The position numbers were made by a program, and so were the translations under genes. Shown one piece after another: positions 54,591-64,000 of a stretch of DNA of 64,000 nucleotides. The notes beneath the pieces were generated by a model, which saw only the letters and a program-made list of their open reading frames with translations, did no database searches and was not told the origin of the DNA. The stretch's first letter is position 1. Each line of letters begins with the position of its first letter. The DNA comes from Sordariomycetes sp. S80-01Y (taxonomy: Eukaryota; Ascomycota; Sordariomycetes): the NCBI GenBank assembly GCA_037042185.1, contig JAXQJY010000020.1:496001-560000 (forward strand). The letters are read 5' to 3'.

Positions 54591-56661
54591 ATGTTCCCCT
54601 TCCCCGGGCCGCCCGTCAATGACGATGTCATCCGCCCGCTCAACGACGACGACCAGCGCGTCCTGCTCGGTCTCGTCCACAGATATGGCCTGAACAGCCT
54701 CATGTGCGCCCTGACGGGGCTGGGAGAGTCTTGTAAGTCCCGCCACCTGTAGCCTCGCCGGCGACGACGCTGACCGCGCAGCCCGCGCCTCGACCGTCTC
54801 GGCCACCACCCTCCTCAGCAGCGCCAGCGCTCCTTCGTTGGTATGGACCGCTTCAGACGGCGCCTCCATCCACACCCAGTCCACCCGCGACGGCCCTGCC
54901 CCTCCCGACATGACCGTCATCCATGACCCGGAGACGGGCAGGGTCCAGGACAAGACCTGGCTCGAGTCGCCCTGCGCCATGCAGTCGCCTCCCGTCAACG
55001 CCATGGGCGCCGTCACCTCCTCGCCGAGGCAGTCCATCGCCACCATGAAGAAGTACCAGTGCCCCATGTGCTTCCTGGACCGCAACCTCGTCGAGTTCGG
55101 CAGGAAGAGCGACTTCAAGAAGCATCTCAACAACTTCCACGGCACCGACGTCACCTGGATCTGCAGGACCCGGGGCTGCCACCTCTCCTTCGCCACGGAG
55201 CGAGCCTACAGCACCCACGCAAAGGAGGCCCACAAGATGGAGGCCCTCCCCTCCTCCGCCGCCCGCACGGAGCTCTGCCCGCAGCTCGTCTTCGCCTGCG
55301 GCTTCTCCGCCTGCAAGGACCGCGTCTTCGAGGCTGCCAACAAGGACGACGCCCCCAACAGCCGCGACAAGTACTTCGAGCACATCGCCAAGCACTTCGA
55401 GGACGAGTGGGACGTCAACGACTGGGAGTACCGCGTGCAGATGCACAACCTCATGCGCCAGACCCGCGTCAAGCCCGTCTGGAAGACCTGCATCTGGCCC
55501 AAGGAGCGGAGGACGCAGCTGAGCTGGAAGCCCAGGTCGTCTGGCGACCTGAGGAGGATGCTCGAGGCGAGACACCTGGGCGAGGACATCTCGCACCTGG
55601 TGCGCCTGGCCTTTGTCCTCGGCAATGCTCCCTTCACCAGCTCGAGGACGCCGCCTCCGAGCGAGATTGACCTGCAGTTCGCCCTGCCTTTCCGCAGCCA
55701 GTGCCTGCTGGAGACGGACAGCCCGACCAAGAGCGACGACTCGACGCCCACCATCACGCTGTCAAAGTCGAGGCCCCAGAGCTTGTTCAGGCTGCCCAGC
55801 CGCAAGGGCAGGAGGAACACGAGGCCCTCGACCCCGGCGAGCATGAACGCCTCGGACACGCCCATGGTTGGGTCTGACGGCGCTGCGGGACCTCACCCGG
55901 GAACGCCCATCACGATCCCCCACGACTCGCAGCTCCCCACCGACGCACCCAAGTTCGCCCCTGAGCCGGTGCCTCAGCTGCCCAAGCAGGTGAACACGCC
56001 GTCCGGAACGCCCATCGGCACGCCCGTCAGCGACGCTCCCATGTACGCCCTGCCGATGGAGGAACCTCACCACCAAGGCTACGCCATGTTTCCCCCCGCC
56101 CCAACCTCCATGCCGGCGGACGGCATGCCCATTTCGCCCTACGAGCAGCCCATGCAGCACCCGGACGAGTACGGCGACATGATGTACGGCTGCACGCCCA
56201 CGACGACGGCGTCGACGGTGCGTCCGGCAACACCGGTCCCCCACAAGCGACCCGCGAGCTGGAGCCGCCACACCAGCATGGAAGAGATGCGTCCCAAGAA
56301 GAAGCCGTCCACTCCCCATGACAGCCCGTACGACTCGCCCATGTCCTACACCCACGAACCTCACCCGCAGGGACACCCCGGGATGGGCATGCCCGTGACG
56401 ATGGACCAGATCCCGAACGCCTACGGCGAGATGATCCCGCCTCACGTGCACCACGCCCAACACCAGCCTGGACCGACGAGCATGCCGGGCGGCGAGTGGA
56501 CTCTGTCGATGCGCGAGCCGCAGGGCGGTTCCCAATGGCATCACCACCACCCGCAGGCGATGCAGTACCACCACCATCACCCGCCTCCTCCTCCTCAGTA
56601 CGAGGGGCAAGGAAACGAGAACATGACGACGTTCTTCTTCGACGATGGCGACAGAATGTGA
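54591..56661 (+). CDS. three-finger C2H2 zinc-finger protein, copy 2
   Basis: Two exons (54591-54732 and 54782-56661, 49-nt intron) give 673 residues. Like copy 1 it has an N-terminal helix (DQRVLLGLVHRYGLNSLMCAL, about 22-42), then three fingers at about 145-250: CPMC...HLNNFH, CRTRGC...HAKEAH and CGFSAC...HIAKH, with spacing identical to copy 1. WEYRVQMHNLMRQTRV and LSWKPRSSGDLRRMLEARHLGED then correspond to the conserved post-finger segment. The long C-terminus is Pro/Met/His-rich, with poly-His and poly-Pro runs, and is likely disordered. It is a nuclear protein, probably a DNA-binding regulator, with unknown targets. Splicing joins GES to SRASTVS; the first exon is supported by the TATA box and ATG-free leader. 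Confidence 0.85.
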
Positions 56662-58518
56662 AGAAGGTGAAAGAGAAAAGGGAAACCGAAAAAGAAGAGA
56701 TTGCATTTTGAGCGAGCGAGCGTTGATGCTAAGAAGAGGAGGACATACATGTTTTTAATAATGCTTACCTGGGGTTCTTTTCGAAAGGGGCAGGAGAAGA
56801 GGTGGGGGCCCCGTCTGTTCTGGAATTGTTGCTTCCTGTCCTGTTCTTGGCTTATTCCTTTCCTTTGCCCGGCACAACAACCACCGTCCTTTGTCGAAGC
56901 GCAGTCTTCATTATACCCCGACCTGAGATACCACTGCTGTCTTGCTTTCTTCTTTACTTGCTTCCCTCTCCTATCTTGTCAGTTAGCTCACGTCAGTTGA
57001 TGAGGAGGGGATGACTTTACATAAAAAGGGGGGACCGGGACTATACACGGGGGTTGCTCGGGATATATAGTTGGCGGGACACACACACACGCACACGCAC
57101 ATGCACGTATGGCTGAATCATGAAACATAGACTTACTACTACAATGCCCCCTACTGTCTTATCTCCCGCTTGGAATTCCGTGACTAAACGGTGGTCGCCG
57201 CTGGAGCCTCCGTACTGCGCGGTCGTGTGGCAGAGATGTAGCTTGCAAATCGTCTGGGCTTCCGTTTGCGTGGGGGATGTCTCCCTTAACCCAACAGTCA
57301 TCTCATGTCCGACAGACACTAGAATCAAGAAAGAAATAAAACACGCTCGAGACACTTAAAAACAAGCGACAATCTGCGAGACGTCGCGACGCATCATTTC
57401 ATCATGGCAGCCAAGTACCGATCCGAGCTGCCTTTTCCAGGCAAGAGCTCTCCCGAATCTGAGGTGCCATTGTCGATGGCACTTGCCACATGCTCGATTT
57501 GCCCCTCCGTGTGGCAGCCGAAAAGCGGAGACGCGCCTCCGAGGGTTTTGCTCCGGCAACGGCCGGATTCCAGATCTGGACGGGTTGACGGGCGCCAGAT
57601 TGAGAGGGGCTTGACTCAGGGGAGAAGCACCGCGTTCGGGTCGACGGGGAGCTGTCTTTGGATTTACTTGCGCACCGCCGGGAAGCGCCCCTGGACGCAA
57701 TTGCAATTGATCCTCGGTCAGGTAGATGTCGTCCTGTCGACGAGAGGCTGATGAGGCATTATCCGAGCCAGACTAAGCCTATATAATGACACGGCAAGTG
57801 GCTGAAAGGAGGGGGGAGCCGCAAGGGAACGGGAGCTGGACGAGATGGGCGTCGGAGACTGTCCGGGAGTCATCGACCTCCCATTACGGATTATTGTCTT
57901 GTCGGGCCTCGGGTGCAGTCTGTCGCAGATGCGCAACCGCACGGGCTGTTCGCAGCAGCATTTCAGCACAGGTCCGCTGCCAGACACCACCTCTGGGCTC
58001 CAAACCCCGCTGAAGATCAATGAGGTCAATGACGTTGCGGCGTGTGCGGATGAGATAATACCAGCTTACTACAGTTGGGAGCGTCAGAGAAGAAAAAAGG
58101 ATGGCGATCCTGTGTGTGTGTGTCTGGCCGTTGCACCCTTCGCAGAGCGCAGGGTGCGCTGCAGCTGTTAGTGCAGCGTCTGGGTGCCGTGTGTTAGTGG
58201 GTGGCGAAACCGGAGGGCGTGATTGGCGCTCGCTGACTCTTCACTAACAGCATGGCCCGTGCGCATCCAGATTCTAGAGCGAGAACGGAATCGGATGTGG
58301 GGAAAACATTTGACTGATTCTTGACTCTGCTCCTTCGGTCAGGATCCTCTTCTCTCAACATTCCATCTCCTCGACGGCCTCAATCGACTCTCCGCCGCCC
58401 TCTCGCTCTGTATTCCCTCGATACCAGCGCGCCTCTTCCTCGCAGGGACCGCCCATTCTGCTCTCCAGGCCTTCGTGGCCTCAACTGACCCTCTCCACTC
58501 CCGCACACCGCCAGCACC
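56662..58518. other. intergenic / acetolactate synthase promoter
   Basis: About 1.86 kb. No supported gene; the frame at 57404-57751 has no domain. A (CA)n-like stretch lies at about 57079-57102. Two TGACTC hexamers (near 58235 and 58322) are half-sites of the Gcn4/Cpc1 element expected upstream of amino-acid biosynthesis genes, a weak but sensible hint. Confidence 0.45.
57079..57102 (+). repeat. (CA)n-like microsatellite
   Basis: A short imperfect CA run interrupted by CG and TG downstream of C2H2 copy 2. Confidence 0.75.
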
Positions 58519-60782
58519 ATGCTCCGAACTCGCCCGGCCTCAAGGGCCATCAGGACCGTCTCGCAGTCCCAATCGAGGGCCTTCACCACCACCTCGTCGG
58601 CATGCGCCGTCCAGATCCCCAAGAAGACGCCTGCGACGACGCGGTCGCAGACCACCACAGCCGCTCCGTGAGTCCAGCCAGCGCGTGGTGTCCCCTGCCA
58701 ACGTGGGGGGGAGGCCGGAAACATGGAAGCTCCCGACTGACAATTCCCAGCCAGGTTCGTGAGAAGCCAAGCTTAGGCCTCGGCGCCGACAAGGACCGCA
58801 GCCATGTCCAGCCCCTCGTCAACCCCAGCCGACCCGAGATGGACGAGTCGTACGTTCTCCAGCCCGGCGCCCGTCCGGTGGCGAGGCTAACAGCAGCAAC
58901 AGGTTTATCGGGAAAACGGGCGGTGAGATCTTCCACGAGATGATGCTTCGCCACGGCGTCAAGCACGTTTTCGGCTACCCCGGCGGTGCCATCCTCCCCG
59001 TCTTCGACGCCATCTACAACTCAAAATACTTCGACTTCATCCTGCCGCGACACGAGCAGGGCGCCGGCCACATGGCCGAGGGCTATGCCCGCGCTTCTGG
59101 CAAGCCCGGTGTCGTCCTCGTCACCTCCGGCCCCGGCGCCACCAACATCATCACCCCGATGCAGGATGCCTACTCGGACGGCACGCCCATGGTCGTCTTC
59201 TCCGGCCAGGTTGTCACCTCTGCCATCGGAAGCGATGGCTTCCAGGAGGCTGACGTCGTTGGCATCTCGCGCGCTTGCACGAAGTGGAACGTCATGGTCA
59301 AGAACACCGGCGAGCTGCCCCGACGCATCAACGAGGCTTTCGAGATTGCCACCTCTGGCCGTCCCGGACCCGTCCTCGTCGATCTGCCCAAGGATGTCAC
59401 CGCCGGTGTTCTCCGCCACGCCATCCCCAACCCGATGAACGTCTCCTTCCCCGGCCTCCCCAGCGCTGCCGCCCGCGCGGCTGTCGAGATGAGGGATGCC
59501 GAGCTGAAGGAGTCCCTCCACCGCGTCGCCCAGCTCCTCAAGGTCGCCAAGAAGCCCATCATCTACGCCGGCCAGGGTATCATTCTCTCCGAGGGCGGAA
59601 CCGACCTCCTGAAGCAGCTCGCGGACAAGGCCTCCATCCCCGTGACCACGACCCTGCACGGCCTGGGTGCCTTTGACGAGCTCGACGAGAAGTCCCTCCA
59701 CATGCTTGGCATGCACGGCTCCGCGTACGCCAACATGTCGATGCAAAACGCCGATCTGATCATCGCCCTCGGCGCGCGCTTCGACGACCGCGTCACCCTG
59801 TCCGTTGCCAAGTTCGCGCCCGAGGCCAAGGCTGCCGCTGCTGAGGGCCGCGGCGGCATCGTCCACTTCGAGGTGCTGCCCAAGAACATCAACAAGGTCG
59901 TCCAGGCCACCGAGGCGGTCGAGGGCGACGTGGCCACCTCCCTCCGCCAGCTCATCCCCCTCATCGACCCCGTCTCCATGGAGCAGCGCAGCGAGTGGTT
60001 CGGCAAGATCAGGGAGTGGAAGCAGAAGTGGCCCCTGTCCCACTACGAGCGTGCCGAGCGCGCCGGCTTCATCAAGCCGCAGACCCTCATCGAGGAGCTC
60101 AGCGAAATGACCAACCACCGCAAGGACACGACGTACATCACGACGGGCGTCGGCCAGCACCAGATGTGGACGGCGCAGCACTTCCGCTGGCGCCACCCCC
60201 GGTCCATGATCACGTCCGGCGGCCTGGGAACCATGGGCTTCGGCCTGCCGGCGGCCATCGGCGCCAAGGTCGCGCAGCCCGACGCTCTGGTCATCGACAT
60301 TGACGGCGACGCCTCGTTCAACATGACGCTCACGGAGCTGTCGACGGCGGCGCAGTTCAACATCGGCGTCAAGGTCATCGTGCTGAACAACGAGGAGCAG
60401 GGCATGGTGACGCAGTGGCAGAACCTCTTCTACGAGGACCGCTACGCGCACACGCACCAGAGCAACCCCGACTTCTGCAAGCTGGCCGAGGCCATGAACG
60501 TGCAGAGCCGGCGCGTCAGCAAGCCCGAGGACACCAAGGCGGCGCTGGAGTGGCTCATCAACACGGACGGGCCGGCGCTGCTCGAGGTCGTGACGGACAA
60601 GAAGGTCCCGGTCCTGCCCATGGTGCCGGCCGGATCGGGTCTGCACGAGTTCCTCGTGTGGGACGGAGGTAAGTCTCGGCCTTCTCACACCTACCAAAGA
60701 CAGATTACTGACAAGCGATGCAGAGAAGGACAAGAAGCGCAGGGAGCTGATGCGCCAGAGGACGAACAACCTCCACGGCTAA
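58519..60782 (+). CDS. ILV2: acetolactate synthase catalytic subunit
   Basis: Four exons (58519-58667, 58751-58849, 58903-60668, 60724-60782) give 690 residues. The first about 60 residues (MLRTRPASRAIRTVSQSQSR, Arg/Ser/Thr-rich) are a mitochondrial targeting sequence. The enzyme condenses two pyruvates to 2-acetolactate, or pyruvate with 2-oxobutyrate, using thiamine diphosphate and FAD; this starts valine, leucine and isoleucine synthesis in the matrix. Visible features are VFGYPGGAILPVFDAIY, the catalytic Glu in RHEQGAGHMAEGYARASGK, FAD-region ALGARFDDRV, and the ThDP motif running from GDASF to VLNNEEQGM. The C-terminus ends QRTNNLHG. The first acceptor is placed at 58750 to keep the frame and give QVREKPS; intron 1 is 83 nt. 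The regulatory subunit (ILV6) is not in the window. Confidence 0.96.
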
Positions 60783-61892
60783 TCGAGCTGCACGACGGAG
60801 ACGCGGGGGGATGGGAAAATCCGGGGCTACTTCTTTCTTGTCATATACCACCTTTTACTGTGATGAATCTTAAAGCGCAAAAAGTTCCTGATCTAGCTGT
60901 TCCTGTCTCGGGGTTAGCTGGCGTTGAAACGGGGTTGAAGAGAAACAAAGGATACACGATGATCTAAGTGAACTCAAGGCTACCATTGAGTCTGGTGCGC
61001 ACGTCTAAGCCCACAGCGGGTGCTGCAGCGGCAGTCAGGGGAGCATCACGACGATCTCGGAGCCCCATGCACAGATCGTGCTGACTGGTGTGCCGTCGTG
61101 TTTCTGTTAGCGTCGCCGCTGCGTATCTCTCTCAAACAGCTTGGCAGGTCTTCTAAGCAGCGGTGGGACGTTGGGAGCTTCGATCCTTCATCTGGCCCCC
61201 GTCGTCTCGCCTGCGCGCGCGCGGCACGGGTTTCCCTGAGATGGGAAGGGATCAACGCCGTGCAACCCGATCGCGTTGCCCTGACCTCTTGACTCTTGCA
61301 GCCGGTTCGACGGCAATTCGACTGAAAGATGGCCGGGAAATAGCGAACAGGAGGAATTGAGGCTCGGGAGGGGTTTTGGCGTAAGTAGTGCTGGTAGAGT
61401 GCTGACCCTGCGACGAGGTTAGGTTAAGGTCAAGGCAAGGTAAGGCTAGCCGCCCGCCTGGCCGTGCCGTTCCCGGGGCGCGCTTCAGCTGTCAGCCTTA
61501 GTAGTTGCCGCTGCTGTGGGGGGGCTTGGGGGGCAGAGGCTTGACAGGGCAGACCAGGGCAGACCAGGGCAGGGCAGGCCAATGGGGCGCGGACTCGACA
61601 GTTTTCGGGAGGGGCCACTGGGTTTGATGAAGATTGATATTTCGGTAGGGGGGCGCATCTGGGTCTTTATGTAACCCGCTCAGACCGACTCCCGGTTTCT
61701 GTTTGGGGTCCGTTTGGGGTGGGAAGATGCTGTGGCCGTGAGTCTGTTTCTCTCCCTCATCTCATCATCCTCACCCCGTGTGCGCCTCGTCTAGATATTG
61801 GCTGTTTGCAACTGTTCAGATCTGTTGTTACGGTCTTCGGCTTCCTTAAGCACGCCCACACAGCGTCGCTGCCTGCACACATACTGTCAGCC
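60783..61892. other. intergenic, no supported gene
   Basis: About 1.1 kb between co-oriented genes. Apart from short direct repeats of AGGGCAGACC near 61548-61575 and a TTAGGTTAAGG-like stretch near 61420-61445, nothing is recognised. The apparent continuation of the acetolactate synthase frame to 60967 is read-through of its last intron, not coding. Confidence 0.5.
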
Positions 61893-62168
61893 ATGCGCGC
61901 AGCAGCAGCAGCACTTCTCCTGACGCTGGCCTCGCTCGCCGCGGCCCAGGACAAGTGCTACTACCCCGAGGGCAACGAGGCAACCGACTACACGTACACG
62001 CCCTGCGCCGGCGTCAACACGACCTTTTCGCAGTGCTGCCTGCTCGACCAGGGCGACCGCTGCCTGCCCAACGGCCTGTGCTACTATGGCCAGAAGAACT
62101 ACGACTACCGGTCGGCGTGCAGCGACAAGAGCTGGGAGACGTGCGCGGACCCGTGTCCGAACTGTGAG

Positions 62169-62211
<43 letters not shown>

Positions 62212-62869
62212 CTCTTTACATACCAAACCTGTGCCTCCAGTGTGTTTGGGCCATGGGGGAGGACGGGCGGCTCTGGTGTAGAGCGGCGTGCTGACGGGAG
62301 CAGATCACCAGGACAGCTGGATCAACGTCAAGGCCTGCGCGACGGACCAGTTCTGCTGCAACGAGGACATCGACAACGGCGACTGCTGCAAGGACGGGGC
62401 CGAGCGCTTCGACCTGCCGGCCCCGTCGGTCACGACCTCAACACAACCACCGCCCGACCCCACGTCCACGGAGTCGAGCGCGGCCTCATCAACAAACGGC
62501 GAACCGAGCAGCGCAGACTCCCAGTCGCCCTCGCCGTCCAACGCAGACCCCCAGGACGGCGACTCCGGAGGCGACGGGGGCCTGAGCACCGCCGCGCAGG
62601 GAGGCATCGGCGGCGCGGTGGGCGGTGCGGCGCTGCTGGCCATCGGCTTCGGCGCCTTCTGGTTCCTGAGGAGGAGGAAGGGCCGCAGCGTCCAGGCTGC
62701 TGAGCTGGGAGGCGGCGAGCCGAAGAAGGGATACTGGGGCGGCGGGAACGGGGCTCAGGTTCAGCATCAGGGTCAGTGGAACGGCCCGCCGGCCGAGGTC
62801 GAGGGGAGCGCTCCTGCGGTCGAGAGCGGGGGAAGGGAGGTGCCGCACCGATACGAGCTGGGAGGCTGA
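61893..62869 (+). CDS. secreted Cys-rich single-pass membrane protein
   Basis: Two exons (61893-62163 and 62304-62869) give 278 residues. A signal peptide (residues 1 to about 18, MRAAAAALLLTLASLAAA) is followed by a cysteine-rich ectodomain of about 100 residues (CYYPEGNEATDYTYTPCAG, FSQCCLLDQGDRCLPNGLCYY, ACATDQFCCNED, DCCKDG). A Ser/Thr/Pro-rich stalk leads to a glycine-rich membrane helix (GGIGGAVGGAALLAIGFGAFWF) with a basic stop (RRRKGR) and a Gly-rich cytosolic tail. This architecture resembles fungal wall-stress-sensor-like proteins, but the Cys pattern is not the WSC domain. Many fungi have such CCxxxxxCLxNGLCY proteins of unknown function. The 140-nt intron is unusually long for this window because it contains a (CT)n tract. 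Confidence 0.8.
62168..62209 (+). repeat. (CT)n microsatellite inside an intron
   Basis: A nearly pure run of CT dinucleotides starts a few bases after the 5' splice site of the only intron in the 61893-62869 gene. Confidence 0.9.
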
Positions 62870-63787
62870 TGGGGATTGAGTTTGTCTGCCTGGGAGGGCA
62901 GGTGAGGGAGGTTGGACGCGGATGTATGTGCAGGGACATGCTTGAGGCGGGCGTTTTGCATGAACAGTGGACACAGGCGTTCCGGTTCACATGAGCGATG
63001 AATTTTAAGTTTCCTGCGGGCAAAATAACGTCTGCGTCTCCCCGAGTCACCGTATTTCTTTCTGTTAGAAAGTACTCCGTACAGCCCGTTGGTCTCGCAC
63101 CGGCCCGCGTCAAGTCTCGGGTGGCAGCAGCCGGAAGGCGCGACCCACAGCTCCGAGACAGCGGCCGGACCCCCGAGGCGACATTTCACTGAGGAGGAAG
63201 GAGCCACCGCGTGTAAGTCGTGCGAAACGTCTGGGAAGGAGCAGAATGGCTACAGACTCTGCTCGTTGTAACCCTCTGACTTCCATAAGAGAGGTTCCTC
63301 GACAGCGACAGACATCTCGTACTCAGAGTTGGCAACATCTGGACTCAGTCGTGGCTGGCGCTCAACGTTAAACCACCTCCCGAGCCACCAACCAAATCCA
63401 CGCCCTGCCCACCTCGCATCGGAAAGTCGCATGCTGTCCGCGTACCACAATCCTCGTATTCTCCTGTCTTCCATGGCCATTTGCACCCCCCCGGTATAAT
63501 CAGCTGTTTCATCATCCCAGCGATTTTCCCTCTTCCGCGGCGTGAGCTGGCAGTGGGAGAGAAAGACCAGCCGAAAAGTGGTGGCTGGGTGTGGCCCAAC
63601 CTCACGAATTTGAAGCCGCGGTGACGACGACTCGACCAGGGCGACATATCTGGCCCTTCCCAGAGGGAAAAAAAAAAGACTTTCTCCCTCTTCGTTGAAC
63701 TAGTTTTAAAACAGTCTTCAGCATTCCATCGACGTCTCAGCTGCCATTCCCCTCCCCCGGCGCAACTTCTGACGCAACGACACGGTT
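62870..63787. other. intergenic / promoter of the last gene
   Basis: About 920 bp between co-oriented genes. No supported gene; the right 120 bp contain a poly-A run (near 63670) and a pyrimidine-rich leader before the ATG at 63788. Confidence 0.45.
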
Positions 63788-64000
63788 ATGGCCTCGTCTG
63801 CCATGATGGACACACCGCCCGACTCCCACGACGACCGCCGCCAGCGCGTCCACCGAGCCTCGCGCGGCGGCTACCACTCGCGCACGAACTCGACCTCCGC
63901 CGGCGCGGGCCAGGGCGGTCTGCGGCCCCCGTCGCCGCCGCTGGAGAAGCACCAGCTCACCGACGAGCCGTACATCTCGCCCGAGTCCGACACGGACGAC
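63788..64000 (+). CDS. start of a gene cut by the window end
   Basis: An open frame of 71 codons runs from ATG 63788 to the end of the window without a stop. It starts MASSAMMDTPPDSHDDRRQR and continues Ser/Gly/Pro-rich to SPESDTDD. GC-rich codon use like that of neighbouring genes, an ATG-poor pyrimidine-rich leader and the right-hand position support a real gene. The visible part is a disordered N-terminus with no domain, so the product cannot be named. Confidence 0.6.
   Translation, partial: MASSAMMDTPPDSHDDRRQRVHRASRGGYHSRTNSTSAGAGQGGLRPPSPPLEKHQLTDEPYISPESDTDD

Noticed and set aside
55762-56706. 314-codon antisense frame under C2H2 copy 2 (and similar at 47753-48916)
   Set aside because: Composition (Arg, Val, His-rich) arises from reverse reading of Pro/Met/His-rich codons.
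59021-60769. 582-codon open frame antisense to acetolactate synthase
   Set aside because: It mirrors the GC-ending codons of ILV2, has no domain and a Leu/Val/Gly/Asp-biased composition typical of antisense shadows.
61420-61445. TTAGGTTAAGG-like repeats resembling telomeric sequence
   Set aside because: Irregular units, not tandem TTAGGG, and located inside a gene-rich region.

Overview
The window is genomic DNA of a filamentous ascomycete (Pezizomycotina, most likely a Sordariomycete). Genes are monocistronic and interrupted by short introns (about 45-140 nt) with GTANGT-type donors, CTRAC-like branch points and mostly YAG acceptors. The gene content is typically fungal: Zn2Cys6 regulators, a cutinase, Dal5-like and DHA2 MFS transporters, an HMT1-type ABC transporter, and a 26-residue metallothionein with the cysteine spacing of the Neurospora copper metallothionein. 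I found no rRNA, tRNA, CRISPR array, intact transposon or prophage-like element.

Layout. 0-19 kb is a sparse, accessory-like stretch: a 59-residue MCFGSS-type microprotein (-), an NmrA-like Rossmann protein, a Dal5-family MFS permease, a GPI-anchored cutinase, a DHA2 MFS exporter and a small secreted GPI-type protein (-), followed by a 5.3 kb gene-poor stretch. 19-23 kb holds a bZIP factor convergent with a Zn2Cys6 factor. 26.6-32 kb is a metal-handling neighbourhood: an HMT1-like vacuolar ABC transporter with a long disordered tail that starts with a textbook PAM2 motif, then the metallothionein. 33-37.5 kb holds a membrane RING-CH ubiquitin ligase, the SGT2 co-chaperone and an uncharacterised protein. 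37.9-43.2 kb holds two divergent Zn2Cys6 factors; the second is a clear paralogue of the one at 20-23 kb. 44-64 kb is GC-rich: galactokinase, two paralogous three-finger C2H2 proteins separated by 5 kb of non-coding DNA, acetolactate synthase, a secreted single-pass membrane protein, and the start of a gene cut by the window end.

How the genes fit together. The HMT1-like transporter and the metallothionein are plausibly parts of one metal-tolerance response (vacuolar sequestration plus cytosolic chelation). Galactokinase (Leloir pathway), acetolactate synthase (branched-chain amino acids) and SGT2 (tail-anchored protein targeting) are housekeeping. Six transcription-factor genes in 64 kb, including two paralogous pairs, are the most unusual feature of the gene content. 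There is no PKS, NRPS or terpene synthase, so I do not interpret the transporters and regulators as a secondary-metabolite cluster.

Exon boundaries were deduced by eye from splice signals, reading frame and expected domains. They are most secure for the NmrA, MFS, cutinase, metallothionein, SGT2, galactokinase and ILV2 genes, and least secure for the C-terminal tail of the ABC gene and the middle exons of the 37.9-40.0 kb regulator.
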